44,799 nt of DNA from Fischerella muscicola PCC 7414 (GTDB lineage Bacteria; Cyanobacteriota; Cyanobacteriia; Cyanobacteriales; Nostocaceae): positions 1-44,799 of the forward strand of contig NZ_AJLK01000128.1 in assembly GCF_000317205.1 (NCBI RefSeq), written 5' to 3'. Of the stretch, positions 34,483-43,485 are shown piece after piece. A program made the position numbers and the translations under genes. How positions within the stretch are numbered: position 1 is the first letter of the stretch; each line of letters starts with the position of its first letter. A model generated the notes under the pieces. It had not been told where the DNA came from and searched no databases. It was given only the letters and a program-made list of their open reading frames with translations.

Positions 34483-36786
34483 ATGTCTATGACCATGATT
34501 GCCCCCGAACAAGTAAACCGCATCGTTTGGAATCAACATCAAGATCCTTTTGAAATATTGGGTTCCCATCTTGTAGAAGCAAATGGCAAAACTGTCTGGG
34601 CTGTGCGAGCCTACCTACCCAATGCCAGCGAAGCGTGGGTGATTCTTCCCGAAGAAAGAAAAGAATATCCCATGCAAAGCGTGCATGATCCTCACTTTTT
34701 CGAGTGCGCGATTGAAACAAAAGAATTAGCTAACTACCAACTCAAAATCAAAGAAGGGGAACACGAACGAGTCATCTACGACCCTTACGCTTTCCGTTCT
34801 CCCCGCTTAACTGAGTTTGATTTGCACTTGTTTGCTGAAGGAAACCATCACCGGATTTACGAAAAACTAGGAGCGCACCCCATAGAAGTAGACGGCGTTA
34901 AGGGTGTTTATTTTGCCGTTTGGGCTCCCAATGCCCGCAACGTTTCAGTGATCGGCAATTTCAATCAGTGGGACGGACGCAAACACCAGATGCGTAAAGG
35001 ACAAACTGGGATTTGGGAATTATTTATTCCTGGGCTTGGGGTAGGAGAACATTACAAATACGAAGTCAAAAATACAGAAGGTCACATTTACGAAAAATCT
35101 GATCCCTACGGTTTCCAACAAGAACCGCGTCCCAAAACAGCATCGATTGTCACTGACTTAAATAGTTATCAGTGGAACGACGAAGACTGGATGGAGGTGC
35201 GGCGTCATACTGATCCTCTGACTCAACCCATCTCAGTTTACGAAGTACATTTAGGTTCTTGGTTACACGCCTCTAGTGCAGAACCACCCAGACTGCCTAA
35301 TGGGGAAACCGAGCCTATCGTTCCTGTTTCTGAACTTAATCCTGGTGCGCGTTTTCTGACTTATCGAGAGCTAGCAGACAGGTTAATCCCCTACGTCAAA
35401 GATTTGGGCTATACCCACGTGGAATTATTGCCCATCGCTGAACATCCCTTTGATGGTTCTTGGGGTTATCAAGTCACAGGCTATTACGCCCCTACTTCCC
35501 GTTATGGTAGCCCAGAAGACTTTATGTATTTTGTTGACCAGTGCCACAAAAACGGTATTGGCGTAATTGTAGATTGGGTTCCCGGTCACTTCCCCAAAGA
35601 CGGTCATGGTTTAGCTTTCTTCGATGGTACTCACCTTTATGAACACGCTGATCCCCGTAAAGGCGAACATAAAGAATGGGGAACTTTGGTGTTTAACTAC
35701 TCACGCAACGAAGTCCGTAATTTCTTAGTTGCCAATGCTCTATTTTGGTTTGATAAATTCCACATTGACGGTATTCGCGTTGATGCGGTCGCTTCCATGC
35801 TTTACCTTGATTATTGCCGCAAAGAAGGCGAATGGCTGCCCAACCAGTATGGAGGTAGAGAAAACCTAGAAGCAGCGGATTTTCTGCGTCAGGTAAATCA
35901 CCTCATCTTTAGCTATTTTCCGGGAGTTGTTTCTATTGCTGAAGAATCTACAGCTTGGCCAATGGTTTCCTGGCCAACCTACACTGGTGGTTTGGGCTTC
36001 AACCTAAAGTGGAACATGGGCTGGATGCATGACATGCTGGATTATTTCAGTATGGATCCCTGGTTCCGTCAGTTCCACCAGAACAATGTTACTTTTAGTA
36101 TGTGGTATCACCACAGCGAAAACTTCATGTTGGCATTGTCTCACGATGAAGTTGTGCATGGTAAAAGCAACATCATCGGTAAAATGCCTGGTGATAGATG
36201 GCAGAAATTTGCTAACGTGCGTTGTCTGTTCACCTATATGTTTGCTCACCCAGGCAAGAAAACCATGTTCATGAGCATGGAGTTTGGGCAGTGGAGTGAG
36301 TGGAATGTTTGGGCTGACTTAGAATGGCATTTATTGCAGCATGAGTCACACCAACAACTCAAAGACTTTTTCAAGGATTTAAACCATCTCTACCGCAGTG
36401 AACCGTCTTTGTATACCCTAGATTTTGCCCGAGAAGGGTTTGAGTGGATTGACTGTAGCGATAACCGCCACAGCGTTGTGTCCTTTATCCGCAGAGATAA
36501 GGATTCAGAAGATTTTGTCATTGTGGTTTGCAACTTCACCCCTCAACCCCATTCCCACTACCGCATCGGTGTACCGGAACCCGGATTTTATACCGAGTTG
36601 TTCAATAGCGATGCACGTAAATACGGTGGCAGCAATATGGGCAATTTAGGTGGTAAATGGACAGATAATTGGTCGATGCACAATCGCTCTTATTCGCTGG
36701 ATTTATGTTTACCACCTTTGGGTGTGTTGATTCTCAAGTTGGATAGGGAGAAGACTGCTGAGGTGATGGAGTCTCAACAAGAATAA
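34483..36786 (+). CDS. glgB: 1,4-alpha-glucan branching enzyme
   Basis: GH13 enzyme that makes alpha-1,6 branches in glycogen. The 767 residues have two N-terminal beta-sandwich (CBM48-type) modules ([18 protein letters not shown] and [26 protein letters not shown]), the TIM-barrel catalytic domain and a C-terminal beta domain. Catalytic residues are Asp-434 ([10 protein letters not shown]), Glu-487 (SIAEES) and Asp-555 (LSHDEVVHG). Their spacing (53 and 68) equals that of E. coli GlgB Asp-405, Glu-458 and Asp-526. All signature motifs are intact. It stands alone with its own candidate promoter and a strong terminator. Confidence 0.97.
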   Translation: MSMTMIAPEQVNRIVWNQHQDPFEILGSHLVEANGKTVWAVRAYLPNASEAWVILPEERKEYPMQSVHDPHFFECAIETKELANYQLKIKEGEHERVIYDPYAFRSPRLTEFDLHLFAEGNHHRIYEKLGAHPIEVDGVKGVYFAVWAPNARNVSVIGNFNQWDGRKHQMRKGQTGIWELFIPGLGVGEHYKYEVKNTEGHIYEKSDPYGFQQEPRPKTASIVTDLNSYQWNDEDWMEVRRHTDPLTQPISVYEVHLGSWLHASSAEPPRLPNGETEPIVPVSELNPGARFLTYRELADRLIPYVKDLGYTHVELLPIAEHPFDGSWGYQVTGYYAPTSRYGSPEDFMYFVDQCHKNGIGVIVDWVPGHFPKDGHGLAFFDGTHLYEHADPRKGEHKEWGTLVFNYSRNEVRNFLVANALFWFDKFHIDGIRVDAVASMLYLDYCRKEGEWLPNQYGGRENLEAADFLRQVNHLIFSYFPGVVSIAEESTAWPMVSWPTYTGGLGFNLKWNMGWMHDMLDYFSMDPWFRQFHQNNVTFSMWYHHSENFMLALSHDEVVHGKSNIIGKMPGDRWQKFANVRCLFTYMFAHPGKKTMFMSMEFGQWSEWNVWADLEWHLLQHESHQQLKDFFKDLNHLYRSEPSLYTLDFAREGFEWIDCSDNRHSVVSFIRRDKDSEDFVIVVCNFTPQPHSHYRIGVPEPGFYTELFNSDARKYGGSNMGNLGGKWTDNWSMHNRSYSLDLCLPPLGVLILKLDREKTAEVMESQQE

Positions 36787-36832
36787 TCTTAATTTTTGTT
36801 TCATCTGGTAGAATTTAGGTTAAATTATCCTT

Positions 36833-36871
36833 AGATAGGTCTTGTTGAGAATACTTGACCTATCTTTTTTT
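36833..36871 (+). terminator. Rho-independent terminator after glgB
   Basis: AGATAGGTC (36833-36841) and GACCTATCT (36857-36865) form a 9-bp stem with a 15-base loop, directly followed by a run of T (36865-36871). Confidence 0.85.
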
Positions 36872-36892
36872 ACACCAAAACTGTGACCCGCT

Positions 36893-36907
36893 TTGTCACC
36901 CCGTCAG
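36893..36907. repeat. Possible relic of a MITE end
   Basis: TTGTCACCCCGTCAG matches the 15-bp right terminal repeat of the 224-bp MITE at 14 of 15 positions. TGAC also lies at the same distance inside it (36884-36887). No left end is visible nearby. Confidence 0.4.
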
Positions 36908-37006
36908 TTCTCAGTATTGCGATCGCAAACTCTCCAAATATTAGTCGCTGTTTTATCTAATACATTAACAGGCTTAGTTGGTCTAGGAGTTGGAGTTAAT
37001 GGGATT

Positions 37007-38326
37007 TTACTTTCCCCAAATCATATCTAAACGTTCTTGAGCAGCTTTGAGAGCCTTTTCAGGAGATTCACCTAACAAAGTCGCCTCAATAGCTCTCCCC
37101 AGACTATCAGAAAGACGGCTATATCCAGCAATTATTGGTCTAGCACGTGTCACAGACATTTGGTCTAAAAAGACTTTCAACACTGATTTTTGGTTGATCA
37201 GTTCCTGGAAAGCTTGACTTTGAGCAGATTTAATGTTTACTGGTAAAAAACCTGTTCCAATACTCCACTCAGTTTGAAATTCTTCACTCAACATGTACTC
37301 AAGAAACTTGAGTGCAGCTTGCTCTCTTTCTGGCGTGGTTTTCATGACGTACATGTTACCAGTACCAGCGACTGTAGCTTGTTGCAAATTTCCAGGAATA
37401 GGAAAGACATCAAAATCAACATCAGATTTCATGATGTAAGTCCAAGGCCCCGTAATTTGCATAGCCACGCGACCAGAGGTAAAATTATCTTCCTCGTAAC
37501 CCCGCTCTGGAGGAGATAATTTAGCTGAACCATCTTTAATTAAATCTTGCCAGAATTGCAAAGCTGCGATCGCTCCTTTGTTCAGCAAATCTGGTTTGTC
37601 ATTTTTGATTACCTCTCCCCCAGCACCAAATAGGAAAGGGAACCAACTAAACACAGTCCATTCTCCCTTTCCCAAGGGTAATAACATTCCGTATTGTTCA
37701 GGATGGTTGTCGCCATTACGATCTATAGTTAATTTATTAGCAACTTGCCGCAATTCTTCCCAAGTCTTCGGTAGTTCAGTTATTCCCGCAGCTTTAAATA
37801 GATCCCGTCGGTAAAAAATGCCCATATTGCTGGTATATAGTGGCACTGACCAAGTGTGACCATTTAACTGTAATTCTTCAAATAAATTTGGGATAATTTC
37901 TGATTTAATTGACAATTTATCTAACCAATCTTCTAACGGTCGAATTGCACCTAATTCTACCAACTGACCTGTAATTTGTGGGTAATATGTCAAAATATCG
38001 GGTGGAACATTACCGACCACTGCTGTTAAAACTTTCGGCAATTGTTGGTCAAGCTGACCAGCATAAATAGATTCTACTTGAATATCTGGATGAGTTTGAT
38101 TAAACTTATCCACCAATTTTTGAAACACATCTCGATTGACAGGGGGATTAATTCCCTGCCAAAGTGTTAAATGAATAACTCCATTGTCTTTATTTTGTGT
38201 AGCTTGACAACCATATATAACTAATAACAAACATAAGCAAACTCCCACAATTGAAATTTGCCAAGCCGAACTCATAAACTGGCGTACATAATTTCTAATT
38301 TGGTATATTAAAAATTTTATGTTCAT
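37007..38326 (-). CDS. ABC transporter solute-binding lipoprotein, sugar-type (family 1)
   Basis: A 439-residue extracellular solute-binding protein. A signal segment ends in LLLVIYGC, giving Cys-40 as the lipobox Cys; with the alternative ATG at residue 18 (MSSAWQIS) the signal has normal length, so that start is plausible. The family signature is clear: LTLWQGINPP, FQKLVDKFNQTHPDIQVESIY, VGNVPPDILTYYPQ, SVPLYTSNMGIFYRRDLFKAAGITELPKTWEEL, and GRVAMQITGPWTYI. Such proteins bind oligosaccharides or polyols. No permease or ATPase gene lies in the window. It follows the glycosyltransferase gene by 19 bases on the same strand and probably shares its transcript. Confidence 0.9.
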   Translation of the reverse strand: MNIKFLIYQIRNYVRQFMSSAWQISIVGVCLCLLLVIYGCQATQNKDNGVIHLTLWQGINPPVNRDVFQKLVDKFNQTHPDIQVESIYAGQLDQQLPKVLTAVVGNVPPDILTYYPQITGQLVELGAIRPLEDWLDKLSIKSEIIPNLFEELQLNGHTWSVPLYTSNMGIFYRRDLFKAAGITELPKTWEELRQVANKLTIDRNGDNHPEQYGMLLPLGKGEWTVFSWFPFLFGAGGEVIKNDKPDLLNKGAIAALQFWQDLIKDGSAKLSPPERGYEEDNFTSGRVAMQITGPWTYIMKSDVDFDVFPIPGNLQQATVAGTGNMYVMKTTPEREQAALKFLEYMLSEEFQTEWSIGTGFLPVNIKSAQSQAFQELINQKSVLKVFLDQMSVTRARPIIAGYSRLSDSLGRAIEATLLGESPEKALKAAQERLDMIWGK

Positions 38327-38345
38327 GCTCAGCAGTAAATATAAA

Positions 38346-38999
38346 TCAGGATAGATTTTCTAACACACTCTTAGTAATACTAGTTTCTGCTCTTGTATAG
38401 TTATAAGTTTGGGGTTCAGCTAACTTGTAAGTTTTAAAGATTTTTTCTGCTCGTTCCCACAAGTCTGTATCTTCTCCATAGGAGATATTATTAAACCCAT
38501 GCAAATCCAAAAATACCTGTCTTTTTCCAAAAAAAGTAGGACCTAAGACACATTCCCTTAAATTAATTGTTTTTCCTGGTTGAAAATAATCTGCTACCCA
38601 AATTTCTTCATCGCTTGCAAATCCTCCTTGAATCAAATCAATTTCTGGGTTAGCTTGCATGAATTGCAGCCGGGATTCTAAATGATTTGGTTGATAAGTA
38701 TCATCACTATCGATAAATGTAATGTACTTGCCGAATGATGCTTGAATTCCAACATTTTTAGAGTAGGCTAACTTACGATTTTGATGTTTCAGATAACGAA
38801 TATTCTGGAACTTCTGAAGATAAAGATTGACAATCTCAAAAGTATTGTCTTGGCTACCGTCGTCAACTACAATCAATTCCCAATTTGTAAAAGTTTGATT
38901 GATAACACTATCAATACAGTTATTTAAATATTTTGCTCGGTTGTAAGTACATAAAATTACTGATATTTCAGGCGTGTAGTCGAAAATTATACTACTCAT
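38346..38999 (-). CDS. Glycosyltransferase family 2
   Basis: GT-A-fold glycosyltransferase of 217 residues, small but apparently complete. The N-terminal EISVILCTYNRAKYLNNCIDSVINQTFTNWELIVVDDGSQDNT and the metal-binding FIDSDDTYQP (DxD-type) are canonical. LAYSKNVGIQASFGKYITFID and GEDTDLWERA (a late acidic motif) follow. There is no membrane helix, so it is cytosolic or peripheral. Donor and acceptor cannot be read. Its ATG overlaps the stop of the upstream methyltransferase gene by one base (TAATG), so the two are translationally coupled. The start codon lies exactly at that junction. Confidence 0.93.
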   Translation of the reverse strand: MSSIIFDYTPEISVILCTYNRAKYLNNCIDSVINQTFTNWELIVVDDGSQDNTFEIVNLYLQKFQNIRYLKHQNRKLAYSKNVGIQASFGKYITFIDSDDTYQPNHLESRLQFMQANPEIDLIQGGFASDEEIWVADYFQPGKTINLRECVLGPTFFGKRQVFLDLHGFNNISYGEDTDLWERAEKIFKTYKLAEPQTYNYTRAETSITKSVLENLS

Positions 39000-40105
39000 T
39001 ATTTTTCAGCTACGATACAAGTTGCGACGGGATAATCTGGATGAAAAGCGTCTAGTTCTTCGGGGGTTAATTCTTCAACGGCAATACCATGATAACTAGC
39101 TATGACAGTAATAGGATTGCCGTAAACATACAATTTCTGCTGAGAAAAATTTCTAAACATCCAGGCAAAAGCATCTGGTAAAGGTCGCCAATAGTCAACC
39201 GGGGTAGCATGAACTCGAATCGCATTTGGAACCATCGCAAAACATTTGCCACCAGGTTTTAACCAGGTATGGATATTTTCAATAGCAATCCAGGGTGCGT
39301 AACAATGTTCTAAAACATTAAAGATAATCACTGAATCTAAAGACTTTGGTTCGATTACAGATACATCGTGAACATCCCCCACTATATCTACCCCTGGCCC
39401 TGATTCTAAATTGAGAATCCGATAGGAACTACCTGGATTCATTTGATAGAAATCTTTATCTTTGGGAGTACCACCTATTTCCAAAATATTGCCAACTACT
39501 TGTGGATGAATATCGTCAATAAATTTCCGGAGATAGTAGCGATCCACAGGAGTTCCTCTTGTCAACCCAAATGCTTGACAAATAGGAACTGTTTTTTTCA
39601 AATCTCCCCAATCAATAGAGCCTGTGGCAGGAGATAATAAACCTATATTTTCTAGTTTTTCTACTAACTGGCAAAAGTCTTTGATATTCTGAATTTTTTC
39701 TAGGTCATCTTCTAATTGCAAATGAGCAAATAATTGTGGAAGAACTTGGTAAGTTTCTCGACTTAATGAACCAAGTTCAAACTGCATATCTTTTTCGATA
39801 AAACTCCGAAATCCTTTGCCATAAATTGTAATTTGGCTATCTGCTACAAATACTATGGCATTGGCAACTAAATCTGCATATTTATTGATTTCATCTATGA
39901 CTTTATTGGCAGTTGGAGCTAATTTAATTTTTTGAAATATTTGATAGGCTTTTTCTAGAGAATGTTCGTGAACAAATATCTCCATTAAAGTCAACCATGA
40001 TTTTGCCGGAATTATTTCCGCTTGTCTTTGGCTCCAAGCAAAAATAGCATACAGCTTGCTGTCATGCTGCTGTAAATAAGTGGTAGATATATATTGTTTA
40101 GCCAT
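38999..40105 (-). CDS. Methyltransferase-domain protein with novel N-terminal half
   Basis: A 368-residue two-part protein. About residues 1-180 are helical with no motif that I can name with confidence. One segment (about 85-165, with AIVFVADSQITIYGKGF through FCQLVEKLENIGLL) looks like a small winged or PqqD-like binding domain, but this is tentative. The C-terminal part is a class I SAM methyltransferase: ILEIGGTPKD (motif I position), IVGDVHDVSV, SVIIFNVLEHCYAPWIAI (the VLEH motif) and LKPGGKCFAMVPN. It starts the three-gene unit (methyltransferase, GT2, solute-binding lipoprotein). Pairing with a glycosyltransferase suggests sugar or glycan modification; the substrate is unknown. Confidence 0.82.
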   Translation of the reverse strand: MAKQYISTTYLQQHDSKLYAIFAWSQRQAEIIPAKSWLTLMEIFVHEHSLEKAYQIFQKIKLAPTANKVIDEINKYADLVANAIVFVADSQITIYGKGFRSFIEKDMQFELGSLSRETYQVLPQLFAHLQLEDDLEKIQNIKDFCQLVEKLENIGLLSPATGSIDWGDLKKTVPICQAFGLTRGTPVDRYYLRKFIDDIHPQVVGNILEIGGTPKDKDFYQMNPGSSYRILNLESGPGVDIVGDVHDVSVIEPKSLDSVIIFNVLEHCYAPWIAIENIHTWLKPGGKCFAMVPNAIRVHATPVDYWRPLPDAFAWMFRNFSQQKLYVYGNPITVIASYHGIAVEELTPEELDAFHPDYPVATCIVAEK

Positions 40106-40187
40106 GCAATTAATTCCTCAAAATATTTGAAGACTTGAGGACAACTTGCGTATTATAAGCTATTTCTGGATTGCTCTCGGCAATAGT

Positions 40188-41231
40188 TCATTTGACAATA
40201 TCCAATATGCCTTGATCTGCATCTAAAATCACCTGTACACCTACTGGTAATGCTGCATTTGGTGCTTCATGACCAAAGGGTAAATCCGAGACAACAGGAA
40301 TACCCAAATCACCCAACCGATCGCGTAAAACTTCTTCCACTGTAAAACTAGGAATACCCACTGGCACTTCACATTTAGTAAAGCTACCCAAAGCGATACC
40401 ACGAACTTTAGACAAAGCACCACACAGGCGCCACTGCGTCAACATTCTATCAATCCGGTAGGGTGCTTCTGTCACATCTTCAAAAGCCAGGATGACCCCA
40501 TCTAAATCCGGTTGGATGGGTGTACTCAAAAGATGGGTCGCCACAGTCAGATTAGCTGGTAGCAAAATACCAGTAGCTACACCACCTCCCCAACCACAAC
40601 CTTTGATAGGAGGAAGGGAATGTCCTTCCACCCAATCAAATAAACGTTGAACTGACCAATCTGGTTCGTCAGCGATCGTGGTTAACAAAGGCGCGTGTAC
40701 ACCAGAAATTCCCACCTGATAAAGACTCCACAGTAAAGCGGTAATGTCAGAAAAGCCGATCAGCCACTTGGGAGAAGAAATTGGGGAGATGGGGTGATGG
40801 GGTGATGGGGTGTAGACGCGCAAGCGGCTTCCCGTAGGGTAGGGGTGATGAGGAGAACTTAGAGTGAAACTCTCCCCACCTCCGGTTCTCCCCACCTCCG
40901 GTTCTCCCCACCTCCCCACTGTCCCTACTCCCCAACTCCAATTTTCCAAAACCCGCGTACTACCAAAACCACCCCTAGCGCAGAGAATACCGCGACATTC
41001 GGGGTCTTGCCATGCTAATGCTAGGTGGTGACAACGAGTTTCATCTTTACCAGCTAAATATCCCCATCTGTCATCTATATCTGGTATTACTTCTACTCGA
41101 TAGCCGCGCGATCGCCAAATTTCTACTCCTCGTTCAAATGCTGTAAGTTCTCGCAAAGCACCACTAGGTGCAATAACTCGTAGTAAGTCACCAGGTTGGA
41201 GGGGTGGCGGAATGATAACTTGAGATTGCAT
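40188..41231 (-). CDS. LD-carboxypeptidase (S66 family) with in-frame repeat insert
   Basis: Cleaves the L,D bond that releases terminal D-Ala from muropeptides during cell-wall recycling. It has 347 residues. The fold is seen in VIAPSGALRELTAFERGVEIWRSRGY, GILCARGGFGSTRVLENW, IGFSDITALLW (nucleophile Ser-161), ILAFEDVTEAPYRIDRML (catalytic Glu region) and DLPFGHEAPNAALPVG (catalytic His). Between VLENWSW and PKWLIGFSD there are about 50 residues (about 101-152) of Gly/Pro/Ser/His-rich sequence encoded by intergenic-type repeats, absent from normal family members. The frame is open throughout and all catalytic motifs are intact, so it may still fold with a loop there. Confidence 0.88.
   Translation of the reverse strand: MQSQVIIPPPLQPGDLLRVIAPSGALRELTAFERGVEIWRSRGYRVEVIPDIDDRWGYLAGKDETRCHHLALAWQDPECRGILCARGGFGSTRVLENWSWGVGTVGRWGEPEVGRTGGGESFTLSSPHHPYPTGSRLRVYTPSPHHPISPISSPKWLIGFSDITALLWSLYQVGISGVHAPLLTTIADEPDWSVQRLFDWVEGHSLPPIKGCGWGGGVATGILLPANLTVATHLLSTPIQPDLDGVILAFEDVTEAPYRIDRMLTQWRLCGALSKVRGIALGSFTKCEVPVGIPSFTVEEVLRDRLGDLGIPVVSDLPFGHEAPNAALPVGVQVILDADQGILDIVK
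40776..40931. repeat. Low-complexity repeat block inside the LD-carboxypeptidase gene
   Basis: Tandem GGGTGATG units (40791-40810), a GTAGACGCGC...GGCTTCCCGTAGGGTA element (40812-40839) and three CTCCCCACCTCCGGTT-type units (40876-40915) fill the insert. Such sequence is typical of the spacers between cyanobacterial genes. Its length keeps the frame open. Confidence 0.75.
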
Positions 41232-41854
41232 TGATAAGTAGAGATGTTAAGAAGTAGATGGAATCACTAAGACAGTGAACCATAAAGTTATCACAAAGAA
41301 AATCTCAACATCAAAAGAATAATGAGAATTTAGTTGTTGGTTAGTGGTTGATTGTTGATTGTTGATGGTTGGTTGTTGGTTAATGGTTAGTGATTGTTAA
41401 CCATCTCCAGTACCCACTCCTCACACTCCACGCCAGTCGCTCTTTGTTGGAAACCAACAAGACCGCGCTGGCTCCCCCACTCCACCCTTACGGGAAGCCA
41501 AGCCGCCCTCCGGACGTCTACGGGGGTTCGCATACCCTTACCTTAAGCCTATGAGCGCGTCTACGTGACCCAAAGCCCAGCCACTGCGGTGGACTCTTCT
41601 GCCGGCATAAAGGAGCCACTGCGCCCTTGGGAGTTCCAACAGTTGTAGCACGTGGCGTCACGTGGCGTCCAAGACTGCGACCCCCTCACCGTTGTTGCGT
41701 CTACACACTCCTTACACTCCCCACACCCTCTTCCTAAATTTTGAATTTTGAATTGTTTTCTCCCCATCTCCCCACCTCCCCTAATCCCCACTCCCTTGGG
41801 GGAGTGGGGGCCTCGAGTTACCCACCTCCCCATCCCCCTTTCCTCTTACTTAAA
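41232..41854. other. 623-bp intergenic repeat block
   Basis: From left to right: about 100 bp of AT-rich sequence, a heptamer array of GTTGGTT/GTTGATT/GTTAGTG units (about 41331-41400), an inverted repeat GCCAGTCGC...TTGTTGG AAA CCAACAA...GCGCTGGC (about 41432-41472), an exact copy of the 20-mer AAGCCTATGAGCGCGTCTAC (41545-41564), a tandem ACGTGGCGTC pair (about 41650-41669) and C-rich sequence with a 24-bp hairpin repeat (41786-41809). The divergent genes' promoters are not obvious. Confidence 0.6.
41786..41809. repeat. C/G-rich hairpin repeat, second copy
   Basis: CCCCACTCCC paired with GGGAGTGGGG, with the same flanking AAT and GGGCC as the copy at 31094-31117. It lies just before the start of the deacylase gene, so it may affect its translation or read-through from upstream. 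Confidence 0.65.
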
Positions 41855-42985
41855 ATGCTGCCTACTATTTCTACAATTCCTCTACGCCAGATGGCTTCTG
41901 GTGATTTTTTGTCACTGCAATTATATAAATTTACTGGTGCTTATCCAGGCAAGAAAGTTTACATTCAATCTAATCTGCATGGTGCAGAAATAGCTGGTAA
42001 TGCAGTCATTCACCAATTAATTGAGTTTTTATTGACACTAGATGCTACCAATTTAATTGGGGAAATTTGGTTAGTTCCTGTTTGTAATCCGATGGGAACG
42101 AATACACGTATACATCACTTTTCTCCTGGTAGATACTGTCTTTATGAAGCCAAAGATTGGAACCGTATCTTTTGGGATTACGAAAAAGAAGCTGATGATT
42201 TAGCTATATTTGCTAAATCTCAACTTCATCTAAATTCGGAGGTCGTCAAACAAAATTATCTTGCCTTAATTCAGCAAAATTTTACTAAACTTTTAGAAAA
42301 AATTAATTCTCCTAGTAGCGTACCTTATACTGAGAAGTTTCGCTACAAACTACAATCTCTAAGTTTAGATGCTGATTACTTAATTGATTTACATAGTTCT
42401 ACCAATCAAGGTTTAAATTACCTTTATTACTTTCCCAATCGAGAAGACAGCGCTAAATACTTTTTACTCAATTTTGGAATTGTACTTGATGAATATGATG
42501 GAGATGCTTTTGATGAAGCATTTATTAAGCCTTGGTTAGCATTAGAAAAATATTTAAAACAACTAGGAAGAAATATCAAATTTGATGTAGAAGCCTGGAC
42601 ACTTGAGTTAGGTATGGGTATGCAAATGAATCCTGATTCAGTAGCCAAAGGTATTTTAGGAATCAAAAACTATTTAGCATCCAAAGGAGTACTTAAAATT
42701 ACTGGCTTTCCTTTAGCAAATAGTGAATCTCACAAAATGACGTTTAGAGCCAGAAGTCAAATTAAGAAATATTATGCTCCTGTCGGTGGAATGATTCAAG
42801 CGAGAGTTGAATTAGGCAGTGAAATTAAACCTGGAGACAAGCTTTATCAAATTTTGAGTTTTAATAAAGCAGGGAAGTTACCTCAGTTAACTGATATTTA
42901 CGCTGAACAAGATGGATTAGTTTATGATGTTGCAACTAATCAAGCCGTAAATGAAGGGGAGTTTGTATTGGGAGTAATTCATTAA
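41855..42985 (+). CDS. Succinylglutamate desuccinylase/aspartoacylase family protein
   Basis: Zinc-dependent M14-like deacylase, about 376 residues. The metal site is SNLHGAEIAGNAV (His and Glu of the HxxE motif), with VPVCNPMGTN and DLHSSTNQGLNY giving further conserved Asn and His residues. The C-terminal YYAPVGGMIQARVELGSEIKPGDKLYQI resembles the beta-barrel domain of this group. The true substrate is unknown. The open frame extends upstream to 41741, but those 38 residues are Pro/Ser-rich translation of intergenic repeats, so I use the ATG at 41855 (MLPTISTIPLRQMASGD); ATG 41891 is a further alternative. The gene is divergent from the LD-carboxypeptidase gene. Confidence 0.85.
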   Translation: MLPTISTIPLRQMASGDFLSLQLYKFTGAYPGKKVYIQSNLHGAEIAGNAVIHQLIEFLLTLDATNLIGEIWLVPVCNPMGTNTRIHHFSPGRYCLYEAKDWNRIFWDYEKEADDLAIFAKSQLHLNSEVVKQNYLALIQQNFTKLLEKINSPSSVPYTEKFRYKLQSLSLDADYLIDLHSSTNQGLNYLYYFPNREDSAKYFLLNFGIVLDEYDGDAFDEAFIKPWLALEKYLKQLGRNIKFDVEAWTLELGMGMQMNPDSVAKGILGIKNYLASKGVLKITGFPLANSESHKMTFRARSQIKKYYAPVGGMIQARVELGSEIKPGDKLYQILSFNKAGKLPQLTDIYAEQDGLVYDVATNQAVNEGEFVLGVIH

Positions 42986-43485
42986 ATATATATTTATGGA
43001 GATAGGAGTGTAGCGGTATAGGCGTTATGCAGAAATTTGATTCAGATTATTTCCCTTATACCAAATTGCGATAGTTAGTGTTGTTTGAGATTCCAGAAAT
43101 AGCCTTTTAGCAAAGGCTCCCAATCTAAAATCCTGTTGGGTAAAATCCAAAATTGGTATTATACCCTCTCTATTGATAGATAGACAAAATTCAATAAAGG
43201 TACACAAATATATATATTCATAAATAAATATCTATCCTATAGGTAGTTTTAGATAGCTGGTACTAGGGTATTATTTAGTTTAGCTTTGTTAGTGATTCTT
43301 AACATTGTCTGAGCCAAATGTTTTGATATTTGGTGTGTGAAATGTATTTAGGTAGTTAAATATATTTAGTAGTAGATTAAACTTAAGCAAAGGCAATAGC
43401 TAAAAACGTCAGGGTGATTCTATGTTTCTTTTGTCTCTACACACTAAATTACTTCTTGCAAACGTAGAGTAAATCGGAGTCACAG
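42986..43485. other. Intergenic region upstream of era
   Basis: 500 bp of AT-rich sequence. It holds the ATACCAAATT/AATTGGTAT-bounded element (43058-43159), a TATATATATTCATAAATAAATATC-type AT-rich stretch near 43210-43232, and the era leader. A 60-codon minus frame (43025-43207) crosses the element and is not supported. Confidence 0.5.
43058..43159. repeat. MITE-like element with ATACCAA(A)TT ends
   Basis: ATACCAAATT at 43058-43067 faces AATTGGTAT at 43151-43159, bounding about 102 bp. Ends resemble those of the element at 3972-4099; the interior does not. An internal GCCTTTTAGCAAAGGC hairpin lies at about 43102-43117. Confidence 0.4.

Noticed and set aside
36889-37024. Plus-strand frame ending LSNTLTGLVGLGVGVNGILL after glgB, resembling a membrane segment.
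   Set aside because: Fewer than 45 codons, no ATG or ribosome site, overlaps the 3' end of the solute-binding protein gene; at most a relic.
41416-41426. ACTCCTCACAC, identical to the 11-base core of the cyanobacterial small RNA Yfr1.
   Set aside because: It lies in a C/A-rich low-complexity block with many similar CACTCC words (also at about 41700). A 5' stem is not evident and no T-run terminator follows the downstream inverted repeat, so it is probably coincidence.
41741-41854. N-terminal extension of the deacylase gene starting at 41741.
   Set aside because: The 38 extra residues are Pro/Ser/His-rich translation of C-rich repeats and a hairpin; homology begins after the ATG at 41855.
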